NCBI GenBank assembly: GCA_025201375.1
Contig: JAIWZP010000017.1
Coordinates: 186,001-250,000 of the forward strand
Source of the DNA: Gongronella butleri
Taxonomy: Eukaryota; Mucoromycota; Mucoromycetes; Mucorales; Cunninghamellaceae
Length of the DNA: 64,000 nucleotides
Reading direction: 5' to 3'
Positions 1 through 13,630 of this stretch are shown here, piece by piece. Each line of letters starts with the position of its first letter. Positions within the stretch are counted from its first letter, which is position 1. The notes below the pieces were generated by a model. It was not told where the DNA came from, did not search any database, and saw only the letters and a program-made list of their open reading frames with translations. The position numbers were made by a program, and so were the translations under genes.

Positions 1-201
1 GGGTCAGATTTGTCTCCAAAACAAACAAAAAACAAAAAAAAAAAAAAAAAAAAAAGAGGCAGAATTACGCTTCAAAAGCAAGAATTCGCGCAATTCTCGC
101 GGATTCACAAACACGGGCGGGCTTGGGATCGTGGGGCCAAACGACGCAACAGTCTGCTGCTGCACGACCTCGACTCTGGATGGCAAATGGAATGAGTGAA
201 C

Positions 202-245
<44 letters not shown>

Positions 246-2067
246 TCCATGCTGGGCGCCCCTGGCTGGTTTCCGGGTGGACGACGATAAAGACGTGGAC
301 GAATTGCGACCGTATAGCTGTTGGGTCAAAGAGGCCGCGCTGATCGGTGTCCATGAACACGATGCAGACAATGTCGTTGCCAATGTACCGCTTGCGATGG
401 ATCTGTTGGCTGTCCTGCGGCTGGAATGGCATTAATGGCCCCACATGGAACATGATTTGATGCTCCTTCCACTGCGTTGCGTATGAATGCGTGCCAGACT
501 CGCCGCTCTTGGTGTCGAGTCCCGCGGCATACTGCTTGTACCCATGCAATTCCACCTTGTGACCCAGGATCTCCAAAAACGTCTCCATATCGCGCGTCAG
601 GCCCGTGTTTCCGAACCACTGCTCCTCGGCGCGCTGGTCGTCGCGCACAGACAAGATACCAAATTTGTACGTCTTGGGTGTCTGATGGGCAAAAAAAAAA
701 AAAAAAAAGAATAAATCCGACGGTTTTCATCTTTTTTTTTTTTTTAAAAAAATCTTACTACCATCTCGTCATAGCGGATGAGTTCTTTTTCGAGACCGGC
801 CATGATGGTTGCCTCTGCGGTTAAGGTTTTGCACTGGCGCAGGTCGAGTTGCGTGTACACGGCGTGAATGGCGGCGTACAACAAGCGATAGTGGTGGCAG
901 CAGAGCAGCGACGACGAGGATGATGACGTAGCATGATGCTGATGATGGTTGACGCCATGCTGGTTGGTGGTCCAGGGCTGGTTGGGCAGCAATGCCGCCG
1001 AGAAGCTGCGCAATGGCTGGCGTTTTTTGTTGTGCAGCGACGGATGGCGCGAATTGGACTTTTTGTCGGTCGTTGTTGCCGTTTCTGCATTTGTGGGGGC
1101 GTCGATTTGGTCCTGAAGATCCTGCAACATGCGTCTCAGGTGGTGGTGGCCGTCATTGGCTGATTTTTTACGGTTTTCGTCGTCATTTGCGGAATTGGCC
1201 CTCTTGTTGGTGTCGTAGAGGCGGTGCAAGGTATCCTGAATGGTGGCGAGCGGCAGCAGGTAGCGCGTGGTCTCATTGGCGTGGCGGATGATCAGCCGAA
1301 ATTGCGGTTGGTGGTCAGGGCCGTCCTCCTTGACGACCGAGATCAGACACATGGCATTTTCGTCCTTTGACAGGTTAGTGGGTGACGATGGGGATGGTGA
1401 CGGCAATGACGATGACGATGATGGATGCGGCGGCGGTGGCACCAAGGGGCTAATGACGGTCAGGTACGGATGGCCGACGAATGTCTGGCGGAACCACGTC
1501 GTCTGTTGATTCCATCCGTCGGGCCAGCTAGCCGCATATTCTTGCGCATTCAACCGTGGGATCACTCTCCCAATTTCCTTTTTGTACGACTTTTCCAGCG
1601 ACGCCGTCAGCCACGACGGCGATTGTAGCCACGGCTGACACATGTCACAGAGAGCCTGGATGTCCTGCACCTAAATCACATTTTTTTTTTAGTGCCTTTC
1701 CCTTGGGTCGCCTGCTTGCATGTCCCCTCCCCTCTCCATCTGCATCGTGCAGCTCGCCTCGTTTTTTGCATCGAATGTCACGAGAAATGAGCACAATCTC
1801 TGTCTCTTTTTTTTTTAAAAATAAAATAAAAATAAAATACGTTACCTTGGCTGCCGATGACACATTAGCGTGCTCCAATTGCTCTAGTTTGGTGAGCAGG
1901 GCGTACTTTGTGGCCGCAGGCGCATCCATGGCATTCAGCAGGATGCGCGTGCTATCAATGGTGATCGACAGATCGCCATCCTCCTTGGACACGCCCGAAG
2001 TCAGGTTCTGGCAGTGCTCTTGCAGCCACGCATGACACTCGCGCAGCGTCGGGGAATAGGTGCCCAT
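1..2067 (-). CDS. Rap/Ran-GAP domain protein, 3' end beyond window
   Basis: Predicted GTPase-activating protein for a Rap/Rheb-type small GTPase. Exons (minus): 2067-1846, 1670-762, 681-245, 175-69, possibly a last piece at 13-1; phases agree at every junction I could test (0, 0, 2). The start is the ATG at 2067, just downstream of a homopurine spacer. The catalytic domain lies in exons 3-4: a TPKTYKFGILSV block, then EEQWFGN, GLDTKSGESGTHS and the signature RKRYIGNDIVCIVF, whose Asn matches the family's 'asparagine thumb', then HVFIVV and, in exon 4, FGPTIPSPPVF and REFLLLK. The N-terminal ~370 residues are family-specific, with a low-complexity Pro/Ser stretch. The intron at 176-244 carries a 38-base T run. 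The 3' end is lost at the window edge; the final exon boundary is uncertain. Family confidence high; the particular GTPase is unknown. Confidence 0.85.
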
Positions 2068-2876
2068 GGAGCGTGGATTTGGGCGAGGAAAAAAGTAAAA
2101 AAAAAAAAAAAAAAAGAAAGAAAGAAAACGAAAATACAAAGAGAAAAGAAGAAAAAAAAAGGGGGGGTGTTGATGATGGTGATTGAGGATGATGATGAGG
2201 GTCTCAAGAGAGAGAGCGGGCTGGGTGGGACTTTTTTTTTCAATCAACGAGCAAGAGCATAAAGAAAAATTAAGGAGAAAAAACGGGGGATCGTCTTTTC
2301 TGCGGGCCTTTTTTTTCACCCCTTGCGGTCCTCGCAGCACATATACTAAAGTGCTCTCTTTATCTTTTATGCCTTGGGGAGGCGTGGAGGCAGATCGACA
2401 ATGACAAGACTTGACGAGGGGGCAACCCATTGTTCCTGTACACATGGGCGCATGGGAGAAAAAAGGGAGCTCGATTTCTTTTTTTTTTTTTTTTTTTTTT
2501 CGATGTGGCCAAGGAGCAAGAAAAAGTGGCACCACACACAAACACACGCCATGCCCTCTCCATTTTGCTGACGCCTTGTGAAACATCACGTACGGAAATT
2601 GGCTCTCCCTGTTTTTTTTTTTATTTGCAAAAAGCCATTGGCCCATGAGAGCGTCATCATGGCCGTTGCTTGGCACGCTTCTCCCTTTTTTTTTTTTTTA
2701 AATACGCGAAAAAAGGGCGCGCGTCGGAAAGTGGAAACAAGCCACCGAGGCCGGACTTTTTGCATTATGCACTCCGCCGGCCCAGGGCCAAAAGCGGCAA
2801 AAGGGCCTCCCAGAGCTCAAAATTGTTGTTTTTGTCTCTCTCTTTTTCTTGTTTTAAACACATAATACCGATCGCC
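2068..2876. other. Divergent intergenic spacer, homopolymer rich
   Basis: No gene seen. Shared 5' region of the RapGAP gene (left) and the mL44 gene (right). It contains a long A/G-rich block just upstream of the RapGAP start (about 2090-2170), several T runs of 9-21 bases and CT-rich stretches. Short ORFs here are low-complexity Lys/Phe runs and were not accepted. Confidence 0.7.
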
Positions 2877-3840
2877 ATGGTCTTGTCACGATGCCGACCT
2901 TTATCAGCTAGACTGCGTCTGTTTGGTAAGTGGTCAATACCTGTCATTTTCGAAAATTGCAAAAAAAAAAATGAGCCACACTCACTTTTTCTTTCTTTCT
3001 TTCTTTTTTTTTTTTTTTTGTTGGTGACAAACAGGTGCGCAAAGGGCGTTTCACCAGTCTTGCATGGTATTGAACAATGCGGCCCTGTTCTCGTTCCGCC
3101 ATCGATTGAACATGGGCGCCATGGACGATTCTGTTGTGCAGCAAGCGGTGACTCACCATTCGTTTGACGAAAATTCGAACAATGATGCGCTTGCCGAGGT
3201 CGGTCGGCATGCAATTGCGTACTACACGCTCGAGTACCTGCACGGCAAGTACCCCAATTTGCCTTCGGATGCGTTCAAGGCCGTGCACGGAGCGTATCGC
3301 AGCAATGCGACGCTTTCGCAGCTTGGCGAGCGCGTGGGTGTGCAGCACGTGATGCGCTGGGAGCGCCCACAGGAATTGGAAGACAGCATCAAGGAAGGTC
3401 ACCAGGCTGCCGTTGTGTCGTGTGTGCGTGCGCTTGTTGGCGCTCTTTACCAGGCGCAACCGGAATCTGCCAAGCAATTCGTTCACGAACACTTGCTCAG
3501 CCGCCCCGTCGACCTCACCCCCGTGCTCGAATCCACCTTTGCCAACCCAAAGCGCCAATTGACCGCGGAATTGCGCCGCCGAAACCAAAAGCCTGCCGTC
3601 TCGCGCTTGCTGTCCGAGTCTGGCCGCCTGTCGCGTGCCCCCGTCTTTGTCGTTGGCGTCTTCTCCGCCGAAAAGAAGCTCGGCGAGGGCTTTGGCTCAT
3701 CGAAAAAGATGGCCGAACACCGCGCTTGCCGCGATGCTCTCCTCCAATTCTATGGTGTTGAGCAAAAGGACTTTATGCTGCCCTCCGACAATGGCAACTA
3801 CACGCCACCCGTCCTTGGCGACACACACGCACTCGCTTAA
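2877..3840 (+). CDS. MRPL3: Mitochondrial large-subunit ribosomal protein mL44 (Mrpl3 type)
   Basis: Structural protein of the mitochondrial large ribosomal subunit, built on a catalytically dead RNase III fold plus a double-stranded RNA-binding domain. Two exons, 2877-2925 and 3035-3840, give 284 aa. The short first exon encodes a basic Arg/Leu/Ser-rich presequence (MVLSRCRPLSARLRLF), as expected for matrix import. The RNase III-like part includes QAVTHHSFDEN, LAEVGRHAIAYY and RVGVQHVMRW; the dsRBD follows near residues 190-265 (TAELRRRNQKPAV, VGVFSAEKKLGEGFGSSKKMAEHRA). The acidic signature of active RNase III is not visible, as expected for mL44. The intron has a long T run directly before its acceptor. 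The 3' end converges on the SDF2-like gene with a 122-base gap. Confidence 0.9.
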
Positions 3841-3962
3841 GAATCGACACCAATTATTATCCCCTTTTTTGTAAATAAAAAAAAGCATAGATCTCCCCCT
3901 TTCCCCCCCCCCCTTTTTCCCCATGTTTTTCCCATTTTTTTCGTGTACATGGTTTTTTTTTA

Positions 3963-4841
3963 CTAGTTTGTAAAGTAAAAGCCTTCTTGGGCGACCCAAT
4001 GCGTGTATTTGGAGCCAGACTTGGCAGCGGCAACCTCGAGTTGGCCGGGGATGGGCTGGCCATATTGATATTGCGCTTGTGCAGACAAATAAGCCTTGGT
4101 ATCGACATGGACAAGCTGCACGGGTTGCTCGCGGAGCCACACGTCCTGCGTGCTGTCTACGCATTGCACGAGCCAGTCGTCGCCGCCATCATCACCATCG
4201 TAGCAGCTCACCTCTTGCTGCCCAGACAAAGGCGACCGGTGAGCATGGCTGTGCAGGTACCCTTGTGTATTGCCGTGCCGCAGACGAATCACAGCGCCAC
4301 ACGGCACAGGTTGCCTGATAAAAAAAAGGGGGGGAGTTAGATGCGTGAAATCGCGTGCAATCGCGTGCAATCGCGTGAAATCGGGTAAAAATCGCGTCCC
4401 TGTCGCCTTTTTTTTCTTTTTTTTTTCTTTTTTCTTTTTGACATTGGGATTGGCTTACCCGCGGATGCATTGGCGGTCGTGCGCCGCGCGAACAAGCCAG
4501 TAGCTATTGGCGTCGTCACCGTCGGGAAACGCGGTCACCGACTGCTGGCCAGAACCGCCGCCATACGTGACCCCGTGCGAATGCAGGCGGAATTGCGTCG
4601 CCTTGTTGCTCAGCTTGATAGTGCTGCCACACGTCACCTTTTCATAGCCTAGCGAGAGAGATGGGGGGGGGAAGAAACAAGGGGGGCTGCTAAGTTCCCG
4701 AAAAAAAAAACGAAAAAAGAACAAAAACAAATGTTTTTTTTGCTGCGGGGCTGTCCTACCTTCTTCAATGTCTGGGATATCATTTTGCGCAGCCAATGCC
4801 GCAGGAAGACACGCGATAGCCAAGGGGACCCACCACTTCAT
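3963..4841 (-). CDS. SDF2-like secretory protein with MIR repeats
   Basis: Predicted ER-lumenal stromal-cell-derived-factor-2-like protein, a family of MIR beta-trefoil proteins acting with ER chaperones and O-mannosylation; the role here is inferred from family. Exons (minus) 4841-4760, 4648-4459 and 4314-3963 sum to 624 nt, 207 aa. Residues 1-18 (MKWWVPLAIACLPAALAA) are a clear signal peptide. MIR units begin with YEKVTCGSTIKLSN and contain FRLHSHGVTYGGGSGQQSVT, CGAVIRLRHGNTQGYLHSH and LSGQQEVSCY, with Trp-rich loops. The tail ends in FYFTN, with no HDEL-type retention signal. The start is the first ATG before the signal sequence. The 5' end is 217 bases from the divergent KDM4-like start. 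Intron 2 holds a small tandem repeat. Confidence 0.88.
4341..4383. repeat. Short tandem repeat in SDF2-like intron 2
   Basis: About four imperfect copies of an 11-base unit, consensus AATCGCGTGMA, lie in the second intron of the SDF2-like gene. A further TCGCGTCCCTGTCGCC stretch follows. Confidence 0.75.
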
Positions 4842-5058
4842 CAGGTGTTGAAAAAAGAAACGAAAAAAAAAAAGAAAAAGAGCAGTTGGGATCAAATTTG
4901 GACACTTTTCCGCTTGTGTGCCCAACTGGCAGCGGGCTTTGAACCCGAAAGGCTTTCAAAAGGACAATTTGCTTGCAACCTCACGTGGCAAAGGCCTTGC
5001 TCTTTTGCTTCCTCTTCTCTTTTTCTTTGCTTTTTTTTTTTCTATTTTTTTGTGCTTT
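4842..5058. promoter_or_regulatory. Bidirectional promoter region, SDF2-like / KDM4-like
   Basis: The two start codons face away from each other across 217 bases, so this stretch must hold both 5' regions. It has CT- and A-rich tracts but no obvious TATA box. Bidirectional use is inferred from spacing only. Confidence 0.5.
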
Positions 5059-7921
<2,863 letters not shown>

Positions 7922-9577
7922 TCTTGGCCGCCCGTGTATTATGATTATCCCCACCCCTCTCCAACCGCCCTTGTTATTTTTTTTTCGAGCCATTCCACCT
8001 TTTCTTGCTCGTTTATGGCTTACGTTTGTCATCCTCCTCCTTCCTCCTCATTCATATCATCAACGCTTGTATATTTCTGACCCTACATTGATCCTACCCA
8101 CCCACTCCAGCTCTGTGTATATATTTATTTCGAAGCATCTCACCGATGAAACAATAAAATCCCTGGAATGCAGCTCGACAGCCAGAAACGCGCATTTTAC
8201 ACGAATGACAACGACACAAGTTCACAAGCTCAGGGTCATGCGTCGTGCGTCGTGCCAAGCAAGAGTAAAGATACAAAGGGTCGAAAAATCCAAAAGGGAA
8301 AGAAAAATTCCAGACGTGAAGAATAGAGAATAAAAGGATTTCTTGACAATGGTCCCTTTATATACTTTTTCCAATTCCTTTTCTTCGGATGGTCTTGATA
8401 CTGTATGGAAATCTTGGTGCGAGCTGTCCAGTTGGTGCTGCTATGAGGTGATCCGACGCTTGTTCAAGTAATTTTGGCGAAAAGGGCGGCGCCAATGAAC
8501 CATTCATAGCTTGTGAGATGGTAGCGCGGCGATCCATAGTTGCATTTTGATTCAATGTGATCAGAGCGTAGTAAAATAGAAAAATAGGATAATCGGATAT
8601 CCATTTTGAATCGTGCCAATCACCATGACTCTTGAAAAATAAGATTTTTGACAGAATCGATTTCCTATCGATCCGAGGGATCGACTAGCAAATTGGCCGA
8701 TGAAAGTCTTGTCGAATTGAACCCATGCGAGTCGAGTATGCCACTGCGGGTTGAGTGCGCCAATGCAGATCAGATGCACATGTTTTTGCTTGCGAATTTC
8801 GTTGCTTTTCTTTTTTTTCAATGTGTCCACTGTCGCGCCTTGCGCGCCATTGGCTTGACGCTTGTAGTCAGAGTGCACGTGTGACATGGATGGATGATGC
8901 GCAGATCGTTACTTGATTTTTGCGTGTAACATCGCTTTGCTTAGTTTCTTTTTCTTTTTTTTCAATCTTGCCGCCAACATTGCGCATTGCACGCCATTGG
9001 GTAGACGCTGGTTAGGGACTCAGGGTGCATGTGTCTTTGGGATGAGCGGGCCAGTGTTGATCTTGGCTTGTATAATTTGCCTGTTTCACTTTCCTTTTTC
9101 TTGATTGATCCAATTGTTTGCCTTGCCACGCCATGCGTGTCTTGGCCAGGCACAAGTACAGGTACACACGATTCTTGGCTAAGTGTATTTGAGTATGATC
9201 TAATCGTGCGTCAATTGTTTCTTTTCTTTTTTCCTTTTTTTTTTAAAAGAAAAAACGCGCCATTGCCGCACCACTGCGCGTCGGTTCACGCCACTAGCCT
9301 GCCACGCCGCAGCATATTGACTGCCATCCAAAAGAAGCGACTTGGGCATTGGGTGGGTGGGTGGGGGGATGAGACTCCCAAGGAGGGAAACTAAAAAATG
9401 GAAGATAAGAGGAAAAAATCGATTTGGTGGATAGATTGACCTTTTTTTTATAAAAAGGGCTGGCGCTGGGGTAAGGAGCGCGCATGTTGCGCTTCGTCTC
9501 CAAAAATGGATTGGCCTCCAACGCGAAGGGAAAGTGACAAAGCGGGCCCTCTTCTTTTTTTTTTCACCAGCACCAGC
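7922..9577. other. Intergenic region with a diverged duplication
   Basis: No gene seen. Composition drifts to AT-rich. A degenerate direct duplication lies at about 8815-8890 and 8957-9035, and related CGCGCCATTG-type text recurs near 9256. Short ORFs have no recognisable similarity. Confidence 0.6.
8815..9035. repeat. Diverged near-tandem duplication, period about 147 bases
   Basis: Two copies share the order: T run, TTCAAT, TTGCGC, CGCCATTGG, GACGCT, GGGTGCATGTGT-like. The first copy reads CGCCATTGGCTTGACGCTTG near 8845; the second reads CGCCATTGGGTAGACGCTGG near 8992. Judged by eye. Confidence 0.5.
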
Positions 9578-10290
9578 ATGTCTACGCAAACTTCATCCTC
9601 GTCAGCTGACAGCGTCGATGAAGCACAAGATTCGTGGTTACACGAGCTGACGCAATTTCCTGGATTCGATTTGCTAATGAAAGCGCTCTTTGATCACCCA
9701 GAGGTGAAAGACATTGCTGTACGCGCAGCTATCGGAGACGGGATCGCACACGGAGCAATGTACGAGACAAACAGGAATAACGTGCTGAAGAGCGGCCCCG
9801 CGTTGACATCTTACTTTGGTTCGGCGCGCGCGCATATCCGAACATTGCCGCCCATCATAATCGAAATTCAACACCATATCAATGACACATTCATGTTACG
9901 CACGATTGGGTATTGTGTCAAGATTGCCCAACGCACAAGTCACTACCGGTATTGATTGTGTGGATTCGCAAGCCGTCGCTATGAGGACGCCACTTTCCAA
10001 GAGGCAAATCATGATGACGAGGCCCTTGACACGCACTTATTATCATATGCAGCTCATGCACAAGACAGCAAATGCCTCAAGATGTACAACAAGGAATCAA
10101 TTGCGCCGCATCTCATATGATACTGTAGGCGCGTACTACTGTACGACCGGCCGTTCGCATTAAATTATTACAGTATAAACTCCTCGCCGCCCCAACCTGC
10201 GCCTATCATACCCGTATTTTGGCTAATAATGATGAAGCTCTAACTGGTGTTTTAGATGTTATCAAAAGTGTAGAAACTTGTGATGATGTT
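9578..10290 (+). pseudogene. Decayed PD-(D/E)XK-like nuclease family gene
   Basis: An ORF starts at ATG 9578 (after a T run) and stops at 9955. It encodes a 125-aa globular-looking segment: LTQFPGFDLLMKALFDHPEVK, SGPALTSYFGSAR and IIIEIQHHINDTFMLRTIGYC. The last block resembles the 'V-E-I-Q ... F-x-R' core of PD-(D/E)XK/Rpn-like proteins common in fungal genomes. Protein-like text continues after the stop only by changing frame: LPVLIVWIRKPS around 9942-9977, then a block with QEANHDDEALDTHLLSYAA and APHLI near 9980-10120, then possibly ALTGVLDVIKSVETCDD near 10235-10290. At least two frameshifts are needed, so I call it a pseudogene. Two introns instead are less likely because GT/AG sites do not sit at the shifts. 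Family assignment is by resemblance only. Confidence 0.5.
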
Positions 10291-11889
10291 TAATTTGCTG
10301 GATTCTGACTTTTGAATGCTGTAAAGAGCGATTTGGCTCAATTTTTGGTATTGGCTCTAATGTAAGTGCCTCAAAAACTACTTAAATTGCCATTTTGTTC
10401 CATGTTTCAAAGCAAAATTTAATTTAAAATTGAATAAAGTTCTCACATGGTGTCTGTAGTGCTAGTCAAATTTTGAGGAATTGGCTGATTTTGATTTATG
10501 GCTGTAAACGTAATATTTTTTCGCGTTTTTACCGAGAGAACGTGGTAAGAAAGTAGCACCATTCGATTCTAAATTAAATTTTACGTCCAGGGGCGATGCG
10601 TTACACCCTCTAACGACACTTTTTGAGATTATAACAAAAGATTAAAACGGATCTTCCCAGCCAAAACGCACTTGCGCAAAATTAGGATACACATCAAGTG
10701 CTTGAGCGCCACATTGGCGCCACCAGTCTGCAAAATTGCCTATTGCAATGGCAACGTTTGATGCGCTGTCGTTATTCTTTCCTCCACCGCCTTGTTTATT
10801 CACATTGGTGAAACGTCTCTCGTTTTCTCCATTCATGATTGTTTTACCATTGATATTATAGTCTTACTCTTTGGTCACTCTCCCCTCATGTTTTACCCTA
10901 TGCAAAGCCCATGACAGAAATAACGAGATTGCAAAATTAAGTCAACGGATTCAACGCGCAATAATCCGCGTCAAATGACCAGTTACACGTGACTGCTTCG
11001 AATCAATTAAATGCACCTGGTGTCTCTCTTGCTAGTGGACGCATCAGTGCGACTCAATGGGCGCGTTATCCCATGACATTTTGCCCTTGAAAAAAAATTG
11101 AAATCTCTCATTGCTTGGATGCTTGCAAATGAACAAATAAATATAGCTCTTTTTTTGTCATTTTTCGTTGTTTACGTATTCCTCCGCTACATCTTGTACA
11201 ATTCTAGGAACTCGATTTTTATATTTTGAGCTGGGCACTCGACGCGACTAATTTTTGATTTGGGCATGGCTCGCCCCAAAGCATCGCGACGGCTGAGCTG
11301 TGAGGATAAAGTATTGCCCCAGAGGAACTCTTTCTAATTGGCCCGCTGCCAGCTGAATTGAATCATAGGAAGAATGTGCAAAATGCAAAAAAAAAAAAAA
11401 AAAAAAATTGATGATTTGATGGATGTGCCTGGTCCGCTGGTACCGCAGGTGCCGATTAAGCGATAATACCGATGGTACCTCTGGTACCGCTGGTATCGCC
11501 CACACAAATTTGGTTCCACTTACTGGTTGTGAAGAAGGGTAAAGGTGCAATTAGCTTGAATTTGTCATTTTCTCGCCTGTGAAGGCAAAAATGTTCTTTG
11601 GTCAAAGAGCGCACCTGTTGGAAAATGGACGACGAGAGGTTTATTTTTTCGATTTTCGTCACACTTGCGCCTGCAGCGTGAACAAGTGCTTGCAAGTGAC
11701 ACGCGTGCCCTTTTCTCGCCATTGAAACGATTTTTGCAGAAAAAAAGGCAACGAGGGATTAAATTCATTGTGCAGAACAACCAAACCATTATTGATGGAA
11801 AAAATAGGTGGTTTTGACTTGTTTTTGGTCAAAAATGCACAAGGATTTTTAGCGCTGATGTTGAATTGGCGTGTCACGTCCACAAGTTT
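10291..11889. other. AT-rich intergenic region with fragments
   Basis: AT-rich and gene-poor. On the minus strand 10836-10642 is a 64-codon ORF starting at ATG and ending NFADWWRQCGAQALDVYP...WEDPF; it looks protein-like but matches nothing I recognise and may be a gene fragment. A GGTACC/GCTGGTACC repeat lies at 11440-11500. A 20-base A run at 11387-11407 and many short ORFs carry no usable signal. The lipase 3' UTR lies at the right edge. Confidence 0.5.
11430..11502. repeat. GGTACC-rich imperfect repeat
   Basis: Repeated GGTACCGCNGGT / GGTACCTCTGGTACCGCTGG units, interrupted by a central CCGATTAAGCGATAATACC segment. The GGTACC cores are palindromes, so the region is both a direct and an inverted repeat. 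Confidence 0.65.
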
Positions 11890-12943
11890 TTATTCGTGAG
11901 TGCTAAAAGTCTTATTATAAAGTGCCAAAAGCTCGTTGTACAGAGTTTGACCAAATGCGGCCTGCGCGAAGGGCTCGATGCCGTGGTAGGAGGTCGTCTT
12001 GTTGGCGCAGCCAGAGGCAAAAGCCACTCCTTCAAAGCGATCCACAATAAAATTGAGAGCTTGTGCCGACCCAGTGTAAGCCAAGGCAAGCTATGTAGCA
12101 AAAGTAAAAATTAATGAGTATTTCTTTCCATTTGACAAAAAAAATGGCGTACATGATGAGAAATTTTGTCGCTGACAAATTCCAAACTATTAAAAAACCA
12201 TAATTAAGCATTTTGATGACATCTTAAAGGCAAAATATTCTTACTTGGCTCCCTTGCTGCACCAGGTTTGGACCATGTCAATGACTGGAGGGTAAGGTAC
12301 AACTTCATCTGGCTATAAAGTAGAATATCTTGAGGAAAAATCGCTATTTTCGCGATTTGCGCCATTTATGTTAATTTTACTTACAACGGCATGGTACATG
12401 TGCAGAGGAATACCAGTGGGAACCTGCTTGCCCATGTAATTTTCTTTAAGCACCTTGGCAACAACAGGGTGGTCAAGGTAATCAGGCCGCTTGAAATACA
12501 TGGAAATGTTTTGATTGGCAAATTGGGTAAGGAATGGTCCCAAGCATTGCTGACCGGCCTTGGTCCAGACCGGCTTGTTCTTTGGAAGCAAGGACGAAAA
12601 GATGTAGCGGTGCAGGTGCTTGTATTGCTGCGACAAGCCAAGCAATGCTAGTAAAACAATCGCAAAATGAATATTTGTCGTTTTGCGGTGGAATATTTTT
12701 CTTACCTGAGGGAATGATACCCGCGCTACTCGTTCCGTCAATGGCAATAAAAGTTGCATTGACATCGACCGGCGTGCTGAATAAATAAAGTAAGCAACAG
12801 CTGCATATTTTCTGTTGTTTTAGCCATTTCTTACCCTCCCAAGGCTGCGCCAATGATATTCAGCTCATTAGCATACGATTTCTTCATCTGGACTGCCCAG
12901 CCGCTCGCATGTGCGCCGCCACTAAAGTGGGATTAACATGAGA

Positions 12944-12978
<35 letters not shown>

Positions 12979-13630
12979 CGCAGTTTACCTGTAACCCCAG
13001 AGCTGCACTTGAGCAGAGGCATGGATCTATCATAAATAGAAAGTGAGCAAATAAAAGACGTGTTCCCCCCCATTTTTTTTTTTTTTTTTTTACCCCTGTA
13101 AGATGTCCACTGGCCAGCGTGGCACGAATGCCGTCCAAAACGCCCAAACCTGATGTGCCACCGCACAAATACGCGGAATTTGGCCCTTGAAAATCAGGAA
13201 GGACCACATAATATCCTTTGTTCATCAGAGCACTCAAGTAAATGTTGGTCATGGCATTGCTGTTCAGATGAATGTCGGCATAGCTAGGTGCACAGTCGAT
13301 CCAGGGGGCGTCCTCGTATTCTTGGAAGGACACGACGCGGCTGGCATTTGCATTATGAGGCTGTAAGATCGTGGCCACCGTGGCAATCTTGTTTCCAAGC
13401 ACATCCACCGTGCGATACAGCAATTGGTGCACGCTTTCCACATTGTCCACAGTGCCATTGTAATGAATTGCACGCGATCGAAGGATGGCACCAGCATCCG
13501 CTCGCTTGTATCCCAAGGGAGGCGAGTAAAATGGATCTTGAGATGGCGGCACCAGCACCTCTTGAGTCGCGTCACCCGCAGCAAGAAGAGGTACGAGAAT
13601 AAGGGCACAAAAAACAGATCCCAGCTTCAT
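11890..13630 (-). CDS. Secreted triacylglycerol lipase, LIP family
   Basis: Predicted extracellular alpha/beta-hydrolase of the fungal secretory lipase (LIP) family. Eight exons (minus): 13630-13094, 13026-12989, 12921-12835, 12776-12706, 12647-12385, 12312-12245, 12186-12153, 12090-11890; sum 1299 nt, 432 aa. Residues 1-18 (MKLGSVFCALILVPLLAA) are a signal peptide, which is why this ATG is preferred over an in-frame ATG 22 codons upstream. Conserved features: YYVVLPDFQGPNSAY, then the nucleophile elbow GYSGGAHASGW, whose Ser codon is split by an intron, then GGTPVDVNATF. DEVVPY fits the catalytic Asp region and YHGIEPFA lies near the C-terminus; the catalytic His is not assigned. Exons 2, 4, 6 and 7 are tiny (34-71 nt). 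Several N-glycosylation sequons (NGT, NAS, NAT). Sits in an AT-rich island. Confidence 0.9.
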
